Origin: Flavobacteriales bacterium
Lineage (GTDB): Bacteria > Bacteroidota > Bacteroidia > Flavobacteriales_D > Sanyastnellaceae
Assembly (NCBI GenBank): GCA_947456965.1
Contig: CANGTU010000019.1
Location: 1 to 51,455 of the forward strand
Length of the DNA: 51,455 bases
Direction of reading: 5' to 3'
Of the stretch, positions 9,643 to 17,916 are shown piece after piece; within the stretch, counting starts at the first letter, position 1; each line of letters begins with the position of its first letter. A program made the translations under genes and the position numbers. The notes under the pieces are model-generated. The model saw nothing but the letters and a program-made list of their open reading frames with translations. It was not told where the DNA came from and did not search any database.

Positions 9643-9679
9643 TTGACAATCAGCGGCTTAAGTTTTTTTTAAGATTTTC

Positions 9680-9711
9680 TTGCGCAGGCAGTGGAGATGG
9701 ATATACCTTCG
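9680..9711 (+). promoter_or_regulatory. Promoter for the small Ala-rich lipoprotein
   Basis: TTG at 9680-9682 and TACCTTCG at 9704-9711 are separated by 21 nt, a reasonable Bacteroidota -33/-7 pair. The predicted start near 9717 leaves a leader of about 34 nt rich in A and C, ending in ACACACAAA before the ATG. Confidence 0.5.
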
Positions 9712-9750
9712 CCCCGTTTTTCAACTATCAATCAACACAACACACACAAA

Positions 9751-10113
9751 ATGAAAAAGTCAATTGTTATCGCTTTCGCTGCCCTGGTTGGCATCGTATC
9801 ACTGTCTTCTTGCGGCGGTGGATGGACTGAAGAAAACAAGGCCTCTATGAAGGACACTTGCTCCAGCCTGATGACCCTCAGCTACGACGAAGCTGATGCT
9901 ACTGCAATCTGCGATTGCTACATCACGAAGCTCGTTGAGAAGTACCCAAAGGCTGACTTCACTCCCGAGCAGAACCAAGCTGAAATGGATTCATGTTCAG
10001 TAGGATACAAGACGGCCTCTGAAAAGCAAGCTGAAGCTGAAGCTGCCGCTGCTGCTCAAGCTGCTGCTGACAGCCTCGCCGCTGCTGCTGCCGCCGCTCC
10101 TGCTGCCAAGTAA
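9751..10113 (+). CDS. Small lipoprotein with Ala-rich tail
   Basis: Predicted lipoprotein of 120 residues. Signal peptide MKKSIVIAFAALVGIVSLSS is followed by lipobox Cys21. The mature part has four cysteines (DTCSSLM, ICDCYI, DSCSVGY) with the spacing seen in small Bacteroidota periplasmic proteins of unknown function, then a strongly Ala/Glu-rich tail (about residues 90-120). I do not recognise a function. ATG 9751 is chosen over the upstream 9691 start because it begins the signal peptide and lies downstream of the promoter. Codon use (many gct, aag, ctc) looks more biased than in its neighbours, which may indicate high expression. A good terminator follows. Confidence 0.82.
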   Translation: MKKSIVIAFAALVGIVSLSSCGGGWTEENKASMKDTCSSLMTLSYDEADATAICDCYITKLVEKYPKADFTPEQNQAEMDSCSVGYKTASEKQAEAEAAAAAQAAADSLAAAAAAAPAAK

Positions 10114-10138
10114 TCATCAGCACGAACATATTGAAAAG

Positions 10139-10162
10139 GGTCCCGCACGTCGGGACCTTTTT
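10139..10162 (+). terminator. Intrinsic terminator after the Ala-rich lipoprotein
   Basis: GGTCCCG, loop CACGT, CGGGACC, then five T. It forms a 7-bp stem directly followed by a T tract, and sits 25 nt after the lipoprotein stop. The T tract touches the stop codon of the convergent DUF3592 gene. Confidence 0.78.
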
Positions 10163-10503
10163 CATGTATGGCCTTTACGGGGATAAATGGTTTTTACACG
10201 GCGGGGATTCCGGGGATCGTATTTAACCCTGACTATGGTTCCCGGCTCATACATAGGACGGTCTTCAGATTGCTCTTCGGCCCGGTAGGACAGGTGAACG
10301 CCCTCAGCAGTATGGAATTCAATAATAGGATGGAAGACCCTCTTGCCACCAACGGTGGCTCCCATCCAATTGGTAATCCTGCCTTCTGCCCATTGAGCCC
10401 GCCAGCGAAAGCGTAACTCATCAGCGAATTTCCACCAAAGCATAAGCAGAATAACAACGATAACCAGAGTAAAGGGAATCCAGTCGGGCAAGGGTTTATC
10501 CAT
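10162..10503 (-). CDS. DUF3592-like membrane protein
   Basis: 113 residues with one N-terminal membrane segment (IPFTLVIVVILLMLWW, residues 10-25) and a soluble beta domain. The pattern GRITNWMGATVGGKRVFHPI, then VHLSYRAEEQ and VRVKYDPRNPRRVKTI matches the DUF3592 fold, where YDPxNPxxA/V near the C terminus is the hallmark. Function of the family is unknown. It is convergent with the lipoprotein gene, and its stop codon sits at the end of that gene's terminator T tract. Upstream, 139 nt separate it from recO, and no strong promoter motif was found there. Confidence 0.75.
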   Translation of the reverse strand: MDKPLPDWIPFTLVIVVILLMLWWKFADELRFRWRAQWAEGRITNWMGATVGGKRVFHPIIEFHTAEGVHLSYRAEEQSEDRPMYEPGTIVRVKYDPRNPRRVKTIYPRKGHT

Positions 10504-10642
10504 GGAGCAATAGGGGCTTCAATAATACAACAGCCAGAGCGGAGCGAAATTGCTTCTCCCGGTTATCGGTAATTAACTTCACCTTTACCTGAATCGGATG
10601 AGAATCCGGGAGGAGATTGGGGCGGGATTGTTAAAGAGCACC

Positions 10643-11314
10643 ATGGAGCAACACGTCACGGGAATTGTCATCCATACCTTGCCCCATTCCGACAGGACAT
10701 GGGTGAGCCGGATCTTCGTGCGGGGGTTGGGCTTGAGGGTTTTCGCCGTTCGTCCGGGAAGGGCTCAGAAAGGTTCATCTGTGCTATTTCAGCCCCTCAA
10801 TCGTCTTTCTTTTGCAACGCATGTGGAAAGCACGCGAGGCATTCACCAGCTTTCCCGCCCAGCGCTGGCTGCTGCTAACCAGTACTTGTCCATTGACCCC
10901 ATCCGCGCAGCAGTTGGGATCTTTTTCGCTGAACTCCTGCACCGCACCCTGGAGGAGGACTATGTCAACGATGAACTCTTTGACTTCCTCTATCACGCCA
11001 TCGGGCTTGTGGACCAGGAGGATGAGTTGAAAAATATGCCGTTATGGCTGGTGATTTCCCTATGCCGTTACTACGGCTTTGATCCCGCAGCAGACGATCC
11101 ACGAGCAGTATCGGACCTGTTTCACGGGGCGCAAGATACCCGTTGGCTCGAGCTGGTTGTTTCTGCGGGCTACATGGATATCCGGGCACTGCAGTGGCCC
11201 CGTGAGTTCAGGCGTGAGGTACTCGCCGACCTTACCCATTACCTGATGAATCAACTCGGCCATGGGCGGGAAATCCGATCTCTGCCTGTGTTGGTGGACC
11301 TGCTTGCCGGTTGA
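10643..11314 (+). CDS. recO: DNA repair protein RecO
   Basis: Recombination mediator that helps load RecA on SSB-coated single-stranded DNA, acting with RecR. The N-terminal OB fold begins MEQHVTGIVIHTLPHSDRTW, followed by the helical C-terminal domain. The zinc-finger cysteines found in many RecO proteins are not seen, as is common in Bacteroidota. I use ATG 10643 (223 residues) because family members start just before the TxGIVL strand; the frame is open to 10598. holB starts 25 nt after the stop codon, with its own promoter motif between them. Confidence 0.85.
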   Translation: MEQHVTGIVIHTLPHSDRTWVSRIFVRGLGLRVFAVRPGRAQKGSSVLFQPLNRLSFATHVESTRGIHQLSRPALAAANQYLSIDPIRAAVGIFFAELLHRTLEEDYVNDELFDFLYHAIGLVDQEDELKNMPLWLVISLCRYYGFDPAADDPRAVSDLFHGAQDTRWLELVVSAGYMDIRALQWPREFRREVLADLTHYLMNQLGHGREIRSLPVLVDLLAG

Positions 11315-11317
11315 CCC

Positions 11318-11325
11318 TATCTTCG
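11318..11325 (+). promoter_or_regulatory. -7 promoter element for holB
   Basis: TATCTTCG, a TAnnTTCG variant, 14 nt before the holB ATG. A TTG at 11291-11293 lies 24 nt upstream, slightly far for a -33 element. Readthrough from recO is also possible. Confidence 0.35.
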
Positions 11326-11339
11326 GCCTCCATTCCGGT

Positions 11340-12476
11340 ATGAGATTCTCTGATTGCATTGGTCAGCAAGATGTGTCGCGGCGACTGGCAGCAGCCTACC
11401 GGGAAGGCCGCGTAGCGCACGCACAGCTTTTTCTGGGCCCCGAGGGAAGCGGCAATCTGGCCGTGGCTCTCGCCTATGCCCAATTCCTTTTTTGTCCTAA
11501 CAAGTCGGAGTCCGACTCCTGCGGCGCCTGTCCGACCTGCCGGAAGATGGAAACACTTCAATATGCGGATCTTTTTTTCTCCTATCCGGTTGTGACGGTG
11601 AAGGGGCGAAAGGAGCCACCGATATCGGAGGACTATGCCTCTGACTGGCGAGAGACGCTTCTAGGGCAAGGCCCATATTTGGACATTGACCACTGGTTGG
11701 GTGAAATTTCAGAAGAGGGAAAGCAAGGTGACTTCACCGTGCGTGAGGCGCTGTCTATCATCCGCAAGATGAATATGAAGGGCTATGAGAGTCCCCTCAA
11801 GATCATGATCATCTGGATGGCTGAGCGGATGAAGACCGAAACGGCAAACAAGCTGCTCAAGCTGCTGGAGGAGCCCCCGGAGAACTCCCTCTTTTTTCTC
11901 GTGGCCAATCAGTCTGACCAGATGCTGGCAACTGTGATGTCAAGGGTACAGGTCATCCGCGTCAACCGGATCAGTGATGAGGCTATTCTCGACCAACTTG
12001 TGGAGCGCGGCGTAAATCCCGAGCGAGCCGCCGCCGTTGCGCATTACTCTGCAGGAAACTGGTGGAGGGCACTCGGTATGGTCGGCGAAGGAGATGACGG
12101 CACGGATCTGTTCGAGCGGTTCAGCTCCTGGATGCGCTGCTGTTACAAAGGTATGGTGCCTGAAATCTTCCAGTGGAGCAACGCCACAGCTGAGCTCACC
12201 CGCGAGCAGCAAAAGCAGTTTTTGCAATACTCACTGGAGCAAATCAGACAAAATATCGTCCTCAACTACGCAGGGCCAGACCTGACTCGTATGAACGAGG
12301 GAGAAAGGGAATTCAGCCGCAGGTTCTCTCCGTTTATCCATGACCTGAATGCCGTTGAACTTATGAACGAGCTGGGAAAGGCCCATCTGGATATCTCTCG
12401 CAACGTAAATAGTCGCATTGTGCTGGCAGATCTTTCCCTGAAAGTCAGCAAACTCCTGGCGTCTTCCAATCGCTGA
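11340..12476 (+). CDS. holB: DNA polymerase III delta' subunit
   Basis: Clamp-loader subunit of 378 residues, AAA+ fold. The start MRFSDCIGQQDVSRRLAAAY is typical. The Walker A position reads GPEGSGN, without the Lys, as expected for a non-ATP-binding delta' subunit. A four-cysteine zinc module (FCPNKSESDSCGACPTCRK) and the LLKLLEEPPENSLFFLVAN segment followed by SRVQVIRV are diagnostic. The ATG at 11340 is 25 nt after recO. ricT follows downstream, a holB-yaaT/ricT linkage that is also known in Firmicutes. The frame is open further upstream, but only inside recO. Confidence 0.92.
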   Translation: MRFSDCIGQQDVSRRLAAAYREGRVAHAQLFLGPEGSGNLAVALAYAQFLFCPNKSESDSCGACPTCRKMETLQYADLFFSYPVVTVKGRKEPPISEDYASDWRETLLGQGPYLDIDHWLGEISEEGKQGDFTVREALSIIRKMNMKGYESPLKIMIIWMAERMKTETANKLLKLLEEPPENSLFFLVANQSDQMLATVMSRVQVIRVNRISDEAILDQLVERGVNPERAAAVAHYSAGNWWRALGMVGEGDDGTDLFERFSSWMRCCYKGMVPEIFQWSNATAELTREQQKQFLQYSLEQIRQNIVLNYAGPDLTRMNEGEREFSRRFSPFIHDLNAVELMNELGKAHLDISRNVNSRIVLADLSLKVSKLLASSNR

Positions 12477-12496
12477 GGAGGAAGGTCGGCTTCACT

Positions 12497-12504
12497 TACC
12501 TTTG
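12497..12504 (+). promoter_or_regulatory. -7 promoter element for ricT-gldH
   Basis: TACCTTTG matches TAnnTTTG exactly, 20 nt after the holB stop codon. Transcription would start near 12511 and give a leader of about 58 nt before the ricT ATG at 12570. That ATG is preceded by a purine-rich AGGAGAAAGGAAT that could act as a ribosome binding site, rare in this window. Confidence 0.5.
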
Positions 12505-12569
12505 GTGGCCATGATTACGCCCCTCCCGTCAGGAGGCAGGCACTTACCGATCAATGAGGAGAAAGGAAT

Positions 12570-13943
12570 ATGGGATGTTCATCATGTAGCACAGGAAACG
12601 GCCTGCCCGCAGGTTGTAAGAATAATGGGGCTTGTGGCACCTATGGCTGCAATAAACTGGATGTCTTCGACTGGCTTTCGGGTGTTCCACTTCCGGACGG
12701 CCAGAAGGCCTTTGATGTGGTAGAGGTGCGCTTCAAGAATAGCCGCAAGGCATTTTACCGGAATGGATCCGGATTTGAGCTTTTTCAGGGTGATGTGGTT
12801 GTGGTAGATGCATCTCCCGGCTATGACGTAGGCGTGGTATCGCTTTCCGGAGAGCTGGTGCGCATTCAGATGCGCAAGCGCGAGATCAAGGACAACTACG
12901 AGGTCAAGAAAGTCCTGCGCAAAGCGGGGCCTGAGGAGATTGCCCGCTGGCAGGAAGCGAGGCTGCTTGAAAAGGAGACCATGATGAGGGCCCGGGAAAT
13001 TGCGCGCTCGCTGAATCTGCAGATGAAGATCAGCGATGTGGAATACCAGGGTGACAAGAGCAAGGCCACGTTTTTCTACACAGCTGATGACCGCGTGGAC
13101 TTTCGCGAATTGATCCGCCGGTATGCGGAGACTTTTCGCGTGAAGGTGGAGATGAGGCAAATCGGTCTTCGCGTGGAAGCCGGTCGCCTTGGAGGTATCG
13201 GATCATGCGGGCGTGAGTTGTGCTGCTCCACCTGGCTCACGGATTTTCGCGCGGTGTCCACCAGCGCCGCACGCTATCAGCAGCTTTCACTGAACCCGGC
13301 CAAACTCGCGGGGCAATGCGGCAAGCTTAAGTGCTGCCTGAATTACGAACTGGATCAGTATGTAGAAGCGCTCAGGGGACTGCCTCCGTCCAACGTGAGA
13401 CTTAAACTGCCCAAAGGCATCGCCATTCACCTGAAGACGGATATTTTCAAGAGGCAGATGTATTACATCTACGATAATCAGCCCGGAGAGTCGCCCTTTG
13501 CGCTTTCAGTAGATGCCGTGCGCGAAATAATAGAGAAGAATAAGCGCGGGGAGGAAATTGGTGACCTGGGCGAATACTACGCTCCGGAAGAGCCCGTGAA
13601 AGAAATGGATTTTGCTGAAGTCGTGGGCCAGGACAGTCTCACTCGTTTTGATAAGCGAAAGAGGCCATCAGGCCGCTCGGGCCGCAATCAGCCCAGGGAT
13701 TCCAGAAGCAAGCCGGAAGTGCGGAAGGAGAAAGGTGCAGGGTCGTCCGGCAACCGTCAACCGGGTAATCAGCCCGGACGCGGAAACCAACCGGCGCGCG
13801 GAAAGGCAGGACCCGGACAGAGCGGACAGCAGAGCGGCGGTCAGCAAAGAGGTGAGTCTCGTCCACCTCGCAACAGTCCCCGGGGTCCGCGCCGGGATAA
13901 ACCTGGGGGAAGCGAAAGAGGCAATGATGGAGGTGCGGCATGA
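12570..13943 (+). CDS. ricT: PSP1-domain protein RicT with Gly/Arg/Gln-rich tail
   Basis: Homologue of B. subtilis RicT (YaaT), part of an Fe-S-containing complex that affects RNase Y and RNA maturation there. Its role in Bacteroidota is not established. A cysteine cluster at the N terminus (C3, C6, C16, C22, C27) and the central GGIGSCGRELCCSTWL and QCGKLKCCLNYE motifs define the family. From about residue 365 the protein runs into a low-complexity tail of about 90 residues rich in R, G, Q, P and S, resembling RNA-binding RGG tails. The gldH start overlaps its stop codon (ATGA). The placement after holB matches the linkage seen in other phyla. Confidence 0.9.
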   Translation: MGCSSCSTGNGLPAGCKNNGACGTYGCNKLDVFDWLSGVPLPDGQKAFDVVEVRFKNSRKAFYRNGSGFELFQGDVVVVDASPGYDVGVVSLSGELVRIQMRKREIKDNYEVKKVLRKAGPEEIARWQEARLLEKETMMRAREIARSLNLQMKISDVEYQGDKSKATFFYTADDRVDFRELIRRYAETFRVKVEMRQIGLRVEAGRLGGIGSCGRELCCSTWLTDFRAVSTSAARYQQLSLNPAKLAGQCGKLKCCLNYELDQYVEALRGLPPSNVRLKLPKGIAIHLKTDIFKRQMYYIYDNQPGESPFALSVDAVREIIEKNKRGEEIGDLGEYYAPEEPVKEMDFAEVVGQDSLTRFDKRKRPSGRSGRNQPRDSRSKPEVRKEKGAGSSGNRQPGNQPGRGNQPARGKAGPGQSGQQSGGQQRGESRPPRNSPRGPRRDKPGGSERGNDGGAA

Positions 13944-14410
13944 GGACAGCGGGCTTTATAGCCTTAGCGTTCGCGGCAGGATTGCTGTTGCCGGGTTGCG
14001 ATGACAAACTGGCGTTTGAAGAGTCGGCACCCTTGGATAATGCGCGGTGGAGCGCCGACCGTGCCGTCCAATTTGAGTTCGACATGGAGGATACCGTTGT
14101 GCTGCACAACCTCTATGTCACGATCCGCAATGGAGAGGAGTATCCTTACAGCAATCTCTATCTCTTTGTTGAACTAGAGTTTCCCAACGGTAAGAGCGCG
14201 ACAGATACACTGGATTGTCCCCTCGCAGATGCCGCAGGTAACTGGAATGGATCGGGGCTGGGGGATATCTACGACCATCGGATTCTCTATCGCCCAAGAA
14301 TTCAGTTTCCCATTAGCGGCCATTACCGGGTATCTATCCGACAGGCTATGCGCGAGGAAGAGCTACCGGGGATATACGATGTTGGTTTTCGCGTTGCCCG
14401 GGCTTACTGA
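13940..14410 (+). CDS. gldH: Gliding motility lipoprotein GldH
   Basis: Lipoprotein needed for gliding and type IX secretion in Flavobacterium. The signal peptide ends in LLLPGC, lipid-modified at Cys20. The mature part matches GldH: SNLYLFVELEFPNGK, then TDTLDCPLADAAGNWNG, and a C-terminal GHYRVSIRQAMREEELPG followed by YDVGFRV. Length is 156, normal for the family. Its ATG overlaps the ricT stop codon by 4 nt, the same ricT-gldH order seen in other Bacteroidota. The 3' end overlaps the convergent OmpA-like gene by 7 nt. Confidence 0.9.
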   Translation: MRTAGFIALAFAAGLLLPGCDDKLAFEESAPLDNARWSADRAVQFEFDMEDTVVLHNLYVTIRNGEEYPYSNLYLFVELEFPNGKSATDTLDCPLADAAGNWNGSGLGDIYDHRILYRPRIQFPISGHYRVSIRQAMREEELPGIYDVGFRVARAY

Positions 14411-15396
14411 CCTTCAATGATCTTGTAGAGCTCGCTCAGATTGGGCTGAAGGATAATCTCAATTCTCCTGTTCCGGGCCTTGTCAGCCGGATTGACCGGA
14501 TGAAACTCGCTTCGTCCTGCAGCAGTAAGGAGAGAGGGTTTGATGCTGCTGCTGGCCACCATGATCTTGATCACTTCGGTGGCGCGCAGAACACTCAACT
14601 CCCAGTTATCGCGAGGAACGGATGACGAGTTGATCTTATCGGTATCCGTGTGGCCCTCCACGATGATTTCCATGTCCGCTTCGTTCTCAATAGCTTTAGC
14701 CAGATCTACCAAGGCCTTGCGGCCGTTCGGATCTACCGTGGTGGATCCGGACGCAAACAGGAGTTTGGCCTCCATGCTGACGTAGACCTTGCCATCTTTT
14801 TCGGTAACCGTAAGCCCTTTGTCGCGGAAACCCAAAAGGGCCTGCTGTACCTTTTCCCGGAGGGCCTCGGAGGCCGCCTTCTGGGCGCTGAGCAGGGCCT
14901 CCAGCTCCTGAAGACGCACCTCGCGGTCCTGCAGTTTGGCTGTGGCCTCGTCAACCGCGGCTTGTTTGGCATCTACCGTCTTTTCTAAGGCGCGCAGAGC
15001 ATCCTCACGGGCCAGAAGTGCTTCCTGCGCTTTGTTCAGATCCGCCAGCAACTTCTTGTTTTCCTCCGAAGCAAATTGCAGCATCTGACTGTTCTTGTTG
15101 CTCAGGATATCATTCAGTTCATTGATTTTATCGTATTGAGAGCGAAGCTGACGGTATGATTTTCCGATCTGGGTAGTATCGGCCTGTAGTTTTTCAATCT
15201 CCTTGTTTCGCACCTCCAGATTGGCTTTACTCTCAGCAAGGGCGGACTGAAGCTGCTCGTTTCTGGCCTTCAGGCTGGTGTTCTCGGCCTCGGCAGATTC
15301 CTTGCGGACCTCCATTTCGGCATACTTGCGCTGGGGCACGCATGATGGGAGTGTGCAGAGGAGAAGGGCCGTTGTCAGGAGGATAATGGTACGCAT
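14404..15396 (-). CDS. OmpA-family lipoprotein with long coiled coil
   Basis: Lipoprotein of 330 residues that tethers the outer membrane to peptidoglycan. Signal peptide with lipobox LPSC (Cys19), then about 170 residues of heptad-type coiled coil (ESAEAENTSLKARNEQLQSA and following). The C-terminal OmpA/MotB domain contains VEGHTDTDKI and ends with ARNRRIEI, including the Asp and Arg that bind diaminopimelate. It could organise the cell envelope or act as a structural peptidoglycan anchor; the coiled coil suggests oligomers. It is convergent with gldH, overlapping by 7 nt. lysS lies upstream on the same strand with 69 nt between. Confidence 0.85.
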   Translation of the reverse strand: MRTIILLTTALLLCTLPSCVPQRKYAEMEVRKESAEAENTSLKARNEQLQSALAESKANLEVRNKEIEKLQADTTQIGKSYRQLRSQYDKINELNDILSNKNSQMLQFASEENKKLLADLNKAQEALLAREDALRALEKTVDAKQAAVDEATAKLQDREVRLQELEALLSAQKAASEALREKVQQALLGFRDKGLTVTEKDGKVYVSMEAKLLFASGSTTVDPNGRKALVDLAKAIENEADMEIIVEGHTDTDKINSSSVPRDNWELSVLRATEVIKIMVASSSIKPSLLTAAGRSEFHPVNPADKARNRRIEIILQPNLSELYKIIEGQ

Positions 15397-15465
15397 CGCA
15401 ATGGTATTTTCAGGGTTAAAGATGGATCGTGGAATTACCCCGGGAGTTGCTCTTCGGAAAATCTT

Positions 15466-17187
15466 TCAGCCCTGAATTGAGGATATCCATGTCTGAATTT
15501 CTTCCAACTGAAGGGCCGGAATGTCCAGCTTGTTCTTCTTGCGGTATCCGTTAAGCACCTGGTGGATTGCAGTGGGCTTCGCAGCGGCGAGCTTTTCGGG
15601 GGATTCATATCCCGCCTTGATGATGTGAGCCACCCAGTCGCGGGGAACTCCAGCGTCCTCAAAAGCTGAGAGGTTGGGCCCTGTTTCCCTGCGCTCAGGT
15701 CGCATTTGCGGGAAGAACAAGACTTCCTGAATGGTGGTATTCCCGGTCAGGAGCATCACAAGCCGGTCCACGCCAATGCCCATACCTGATGTGGGAGGCA
15801 TACCGTATTCCAATGCGCGGATGAAGTCATGGTCGATGTACATGGCCTCATCATCGCCACGCTCCATCAGGCGTAGCTGCTCCTCGAACCTGCCAAGCTG
15901 GTCTATGGGGTCGTTCAGTTCGCTGTAAGCATTGGCTAACTCCTTGCCATTCACCATGAGTTCGAAGCGCTCGGTAAGCTCCGGATTATTGCGGTGCCGC
16001 TTGCAAAGAGGCGACATTTCGACGGGATAGTCAGTGATGAATGTGGGCTGGATGTACTTCCCTTCGGCCGTTGCACCGAAGATTTCGTCAATCAGTTTGC
16101 CTCTGCCCATCGCAGGGTTGACTTCAATGCCCAGTGAGATGCAAAATGCACGGAGCTCATCCTCCGTCTTACCGGTAATGTCAAGCCCCGTGTGCTCGAA
16201 TATGGCTTCCGTCATGGTGACGCGCCGGAATGGTCTGCGGAAGTCGAGCGTGTTGTCCCCAATCCGGACCTCAGTGGTACCAAGTACCCTGAGGCAAATG
16301 GTCTCGAGCATTTCTTCCGTGAAGTCCATCATCCACAGATAATCCTGATAGGCCACATAGATCTCCATCACGGTAAACTCAGGATTGTGCGTGCGATCCA
16401 TCCCCTCATTCCGAAAATTGCGGCTGAACTCATACACCCCGTGAAAACCGCCCACAATAAGTCTCTTGAGGTAGAGCTCATTGGCAATGCGCAGGTACAT
16501 GGGTATGTCAAGGGAATTATGGTGGGTGATGAACGGCCTTGCTGCTGCTCCGCCGGGGATCGGCTGCAGCACAGGAGTTTCCACTTCAAGGTATCCGCGG
16601 GAATTGAAAAATTCTCGCATAGCCTGGATGATGGCAGTGCGCCGGATGAATGTTTCACGCACGCGGTCATTCACGACCAGGTCAACGTAGCGCATGCGGA
16701 ACCGCAACTCGGGGTCGGAGAAGGCATCATGGGACACTCCATCGGCATCCACCTTTACCGCAGGAAGAGGCTTGATGGACTTTGCGAGGACTGTGAGCTG
16801 ATCCACGTTTACGGAGATTTCGCCCATCCGGGTGATGAACAGCACGCCTTCGGCACCAATAAAGTCTCCGTTGTGCAACAGGTGCTTGACGACGTTGTTG
16901 TAAAAGGATTTGTCTTCGCCGGGACAAAGCTGATCCACATTCATATACACCTGAACCTTGCCAGTATGGTCGTGCAGGTCGGCAAAAGAAGCCTTACCCA
17001 TAACGCGCTGGTTCATGAAACGGCCGGCGATGCGCACGCGCATTCCTTCCTGGTAGCCTTCCCGCACCTGGGCTGTGGTATGGGTAACTTGATAGGCGGA
17101 TGCAGGAAATGGATCAATCCCGAGATGGCGGAGCTTGTCCAGGGCTTCGCGCCGGACCGATTCCTCTGCGGATAATGCTGGGTTCAT
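15466..17187 (-). CDS. lysS: Lysyl-tRNA synthetase, class II
   Basis: Attaches lysine to tRNA-Lys. 573 residues: an N-terminal OB-fold anticodon-binding domain (VRIAGRFMNQRVMGKASFAD), then the class II catalytic core. Motif 2 is in FRNEGMDRTHNPEFT and motif 3 in PPTSGMGIGVDRLVMLLTG. The C terminus carries about 70 extra residues (after VLFFPQMRPE, including DWVAHIIKAGY and VLNGYRKKNKL), an extension often seen in Bacteroidota LysS. The ATG at 17187 sits 4 nt after a TAACTTCG promoter element, so the message may be leaderless. Confidence 0.97.
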   Translation of the reverse strand: MNPALSAEESVRREALDKLRHLGIDPFPASAYQVTHTTAQVREGYQEGMRVRIAGRFMNQRVMGKASFADLHDHTGKVQVYMNVDQLCPGEDKSFYNNVVKHLLHNGDFIGAEGVLFITRMGEISVNVDQLTVLAKSIKPLPAVKVDADGVSHDAFSDPELRFRMRYVDLVVNDRVRETFIRRTAIIQAMREFFNSRGYLEVETPVLQPIPGGAAARPFITHHNSLDIPMYLRIANELYLKRLIVGGFHGVYEFSRNFRNEGMDRTHNPEFTVMEIYVAYQDYLWMMDFTEEMLETICLRVLGTTEVRIGDNTLDFRRPFRRVTMTEAIFEHTGLDITGKTEDELRAFCISLGIEVNPAMGRGKLIDEIFGATAEGKYIQPTFITDYPVEMSPLCKRHRNNPELTERFELMVNGKELANAYSELNDPIDQLGRFEEQLRLMERGDDEAMYIDHDFIRALEYGMPPTSGMGIGVDRLVMLLTGNTTIQEVLFFPQMRPERRETGPNLSAFEDAGVPRDWVAHIIKAGYESPEKLAAAKPTAIHQVLNGYRKKNKLDIPALQLEEIQTWISSIQG

Positions 17188-17191
17188 GGGG

Positions 17192-17199
17192 CGAAGTTA
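17192..17199 (-). promoter_or_regulatory. -7 promoter element for lysS
   Basis: On the minus strand TAACTTCG fits TAnnTTYG and is followed by CCCC and the lysS ATG. Transcription would begin about at the start codon. No clear -33 TTG is visible. Confidence 0.42.
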
Positions 17200-17241
17200 A
17201 TCTTGTCTAATGGCTCGGCGATATCCCGAATATCCGTTCGG

Positions 17242-17916
17242 CTACTCGTCGCGATGACCAGCGAGCACAATGACAAATTCTCCACGCGGTTCATGGCTGG
17301 TGAAATGGGCAATCAGTTCACGGAGGGTACCGCGGATGGTTTCTTCAAATTTCTTGGAGAGTTCCCGGCTTACACTGCACGCGCGCTCTTGACCGCAATG
17401 GACCTCGAGCTGGGACAGGGTTTTGAGCAGGCGGTGCGGTGACTCGTACATAACGGTTGTGCGGCGCTCGGATGCAATAGCCTTGATGCGGGTTTCGCGG
17501 CCCTTTTTGTGGGGCAGGAATCCCTCGAAAGCAAATCGCTCGCACGGTAGGCCACTAAGGACCAAAGCGGGGAGGATAGCGCTAGGTCCGGGCAGGCATT
17601 CGACCTGTATGCCAGCGTTCAGGCAAGCTCGTACGAGAAGAAAGCCAGGGTCTGAGATACCCGGCATTCCTGCGTCTGATACGAGTGCGCAGCTTTGCGA
17701 GGACCGGATATGGCTAAGAATAGTGTCGAGCCGCTGGTGCTCATTGTGCTGGTGATAAGCGATCAGGGGGCGATCGGATCCGATATGCTGAAGAAGCTTT
17801 CTGGATTCGCGGGTGTCCTCGCAGTAAATCGTGTCAGCCGTTCGGAGCACTTCAGCGGCCCGGGGGGTGAGGTCTCCGAGGTTGCCAATGGGGGTGGGAA
17901 CCACCACGAGCTTCAT
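17242..17916 (-). CDS. rsmI: 16S rRNA (cytidine1402-2'-O)-methyltransferase RsmI
   Basis: SAM-dependent tetrapyrrole-methylase-fold enzyme that 2'-O-methylates C1402 in the decoding centre. MKLVVVPTPIGNLGDLTPRA at the N terminus and the SAM-binding ALVSDAGMPGISDPG are the family signatures. CLPGPSAILPALVLSGLP and FEGFLPHKKGRE follow as usual. Length is 224, slightly shorter than the E. coli protein because the C-terminal domain is absent, as in many Bacteroidota. The ATG overlaps the stop codon of the 231-residue gene by 4 nt, so the two are translationally coupled. Confidence 0.95.
   Translation of the reverse strand: MKLVVVPTPIGNLGDLTPRAAEVLRTADTIYCEDTRESRKLLQHIGSDRPLIAYHQHNEHQRLDTILSHIRSSQSCALVSDAGMPGISDPGFLLVRACLNAGIQVECLPGPSAILPALVLSGLPCERFAFEGFLPHKKGRETRIKAIASERRTTVMYESPHRLLKTLSQLEVHCGQERACSVSRELSKKFEETIRGTLRELIAHFTSHEPRGEFVIVLAGHRDE

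Noticed and set aside
10021-10110. Short-period repeat of gct/gcc triplets
   Set aside because: It is simply the Ala-rich tail of the lipoprotein, not a separate repeat element.
15399-15406. TACCATTG as promoter of the OmpA-like gene
   Set aside because: It ends only 2 nt before the start codon, which would place the transcript start inside the gene, and it has a mismatch in the core TTTG.
16192-17175. Long open frame of 327 codons on the plus strand opposite lysS
   Set aside because: It is fully antisense to a clearly real lysS, has no recognisable domain, and long antisense frames are common opposite GC-rich coding sequence.
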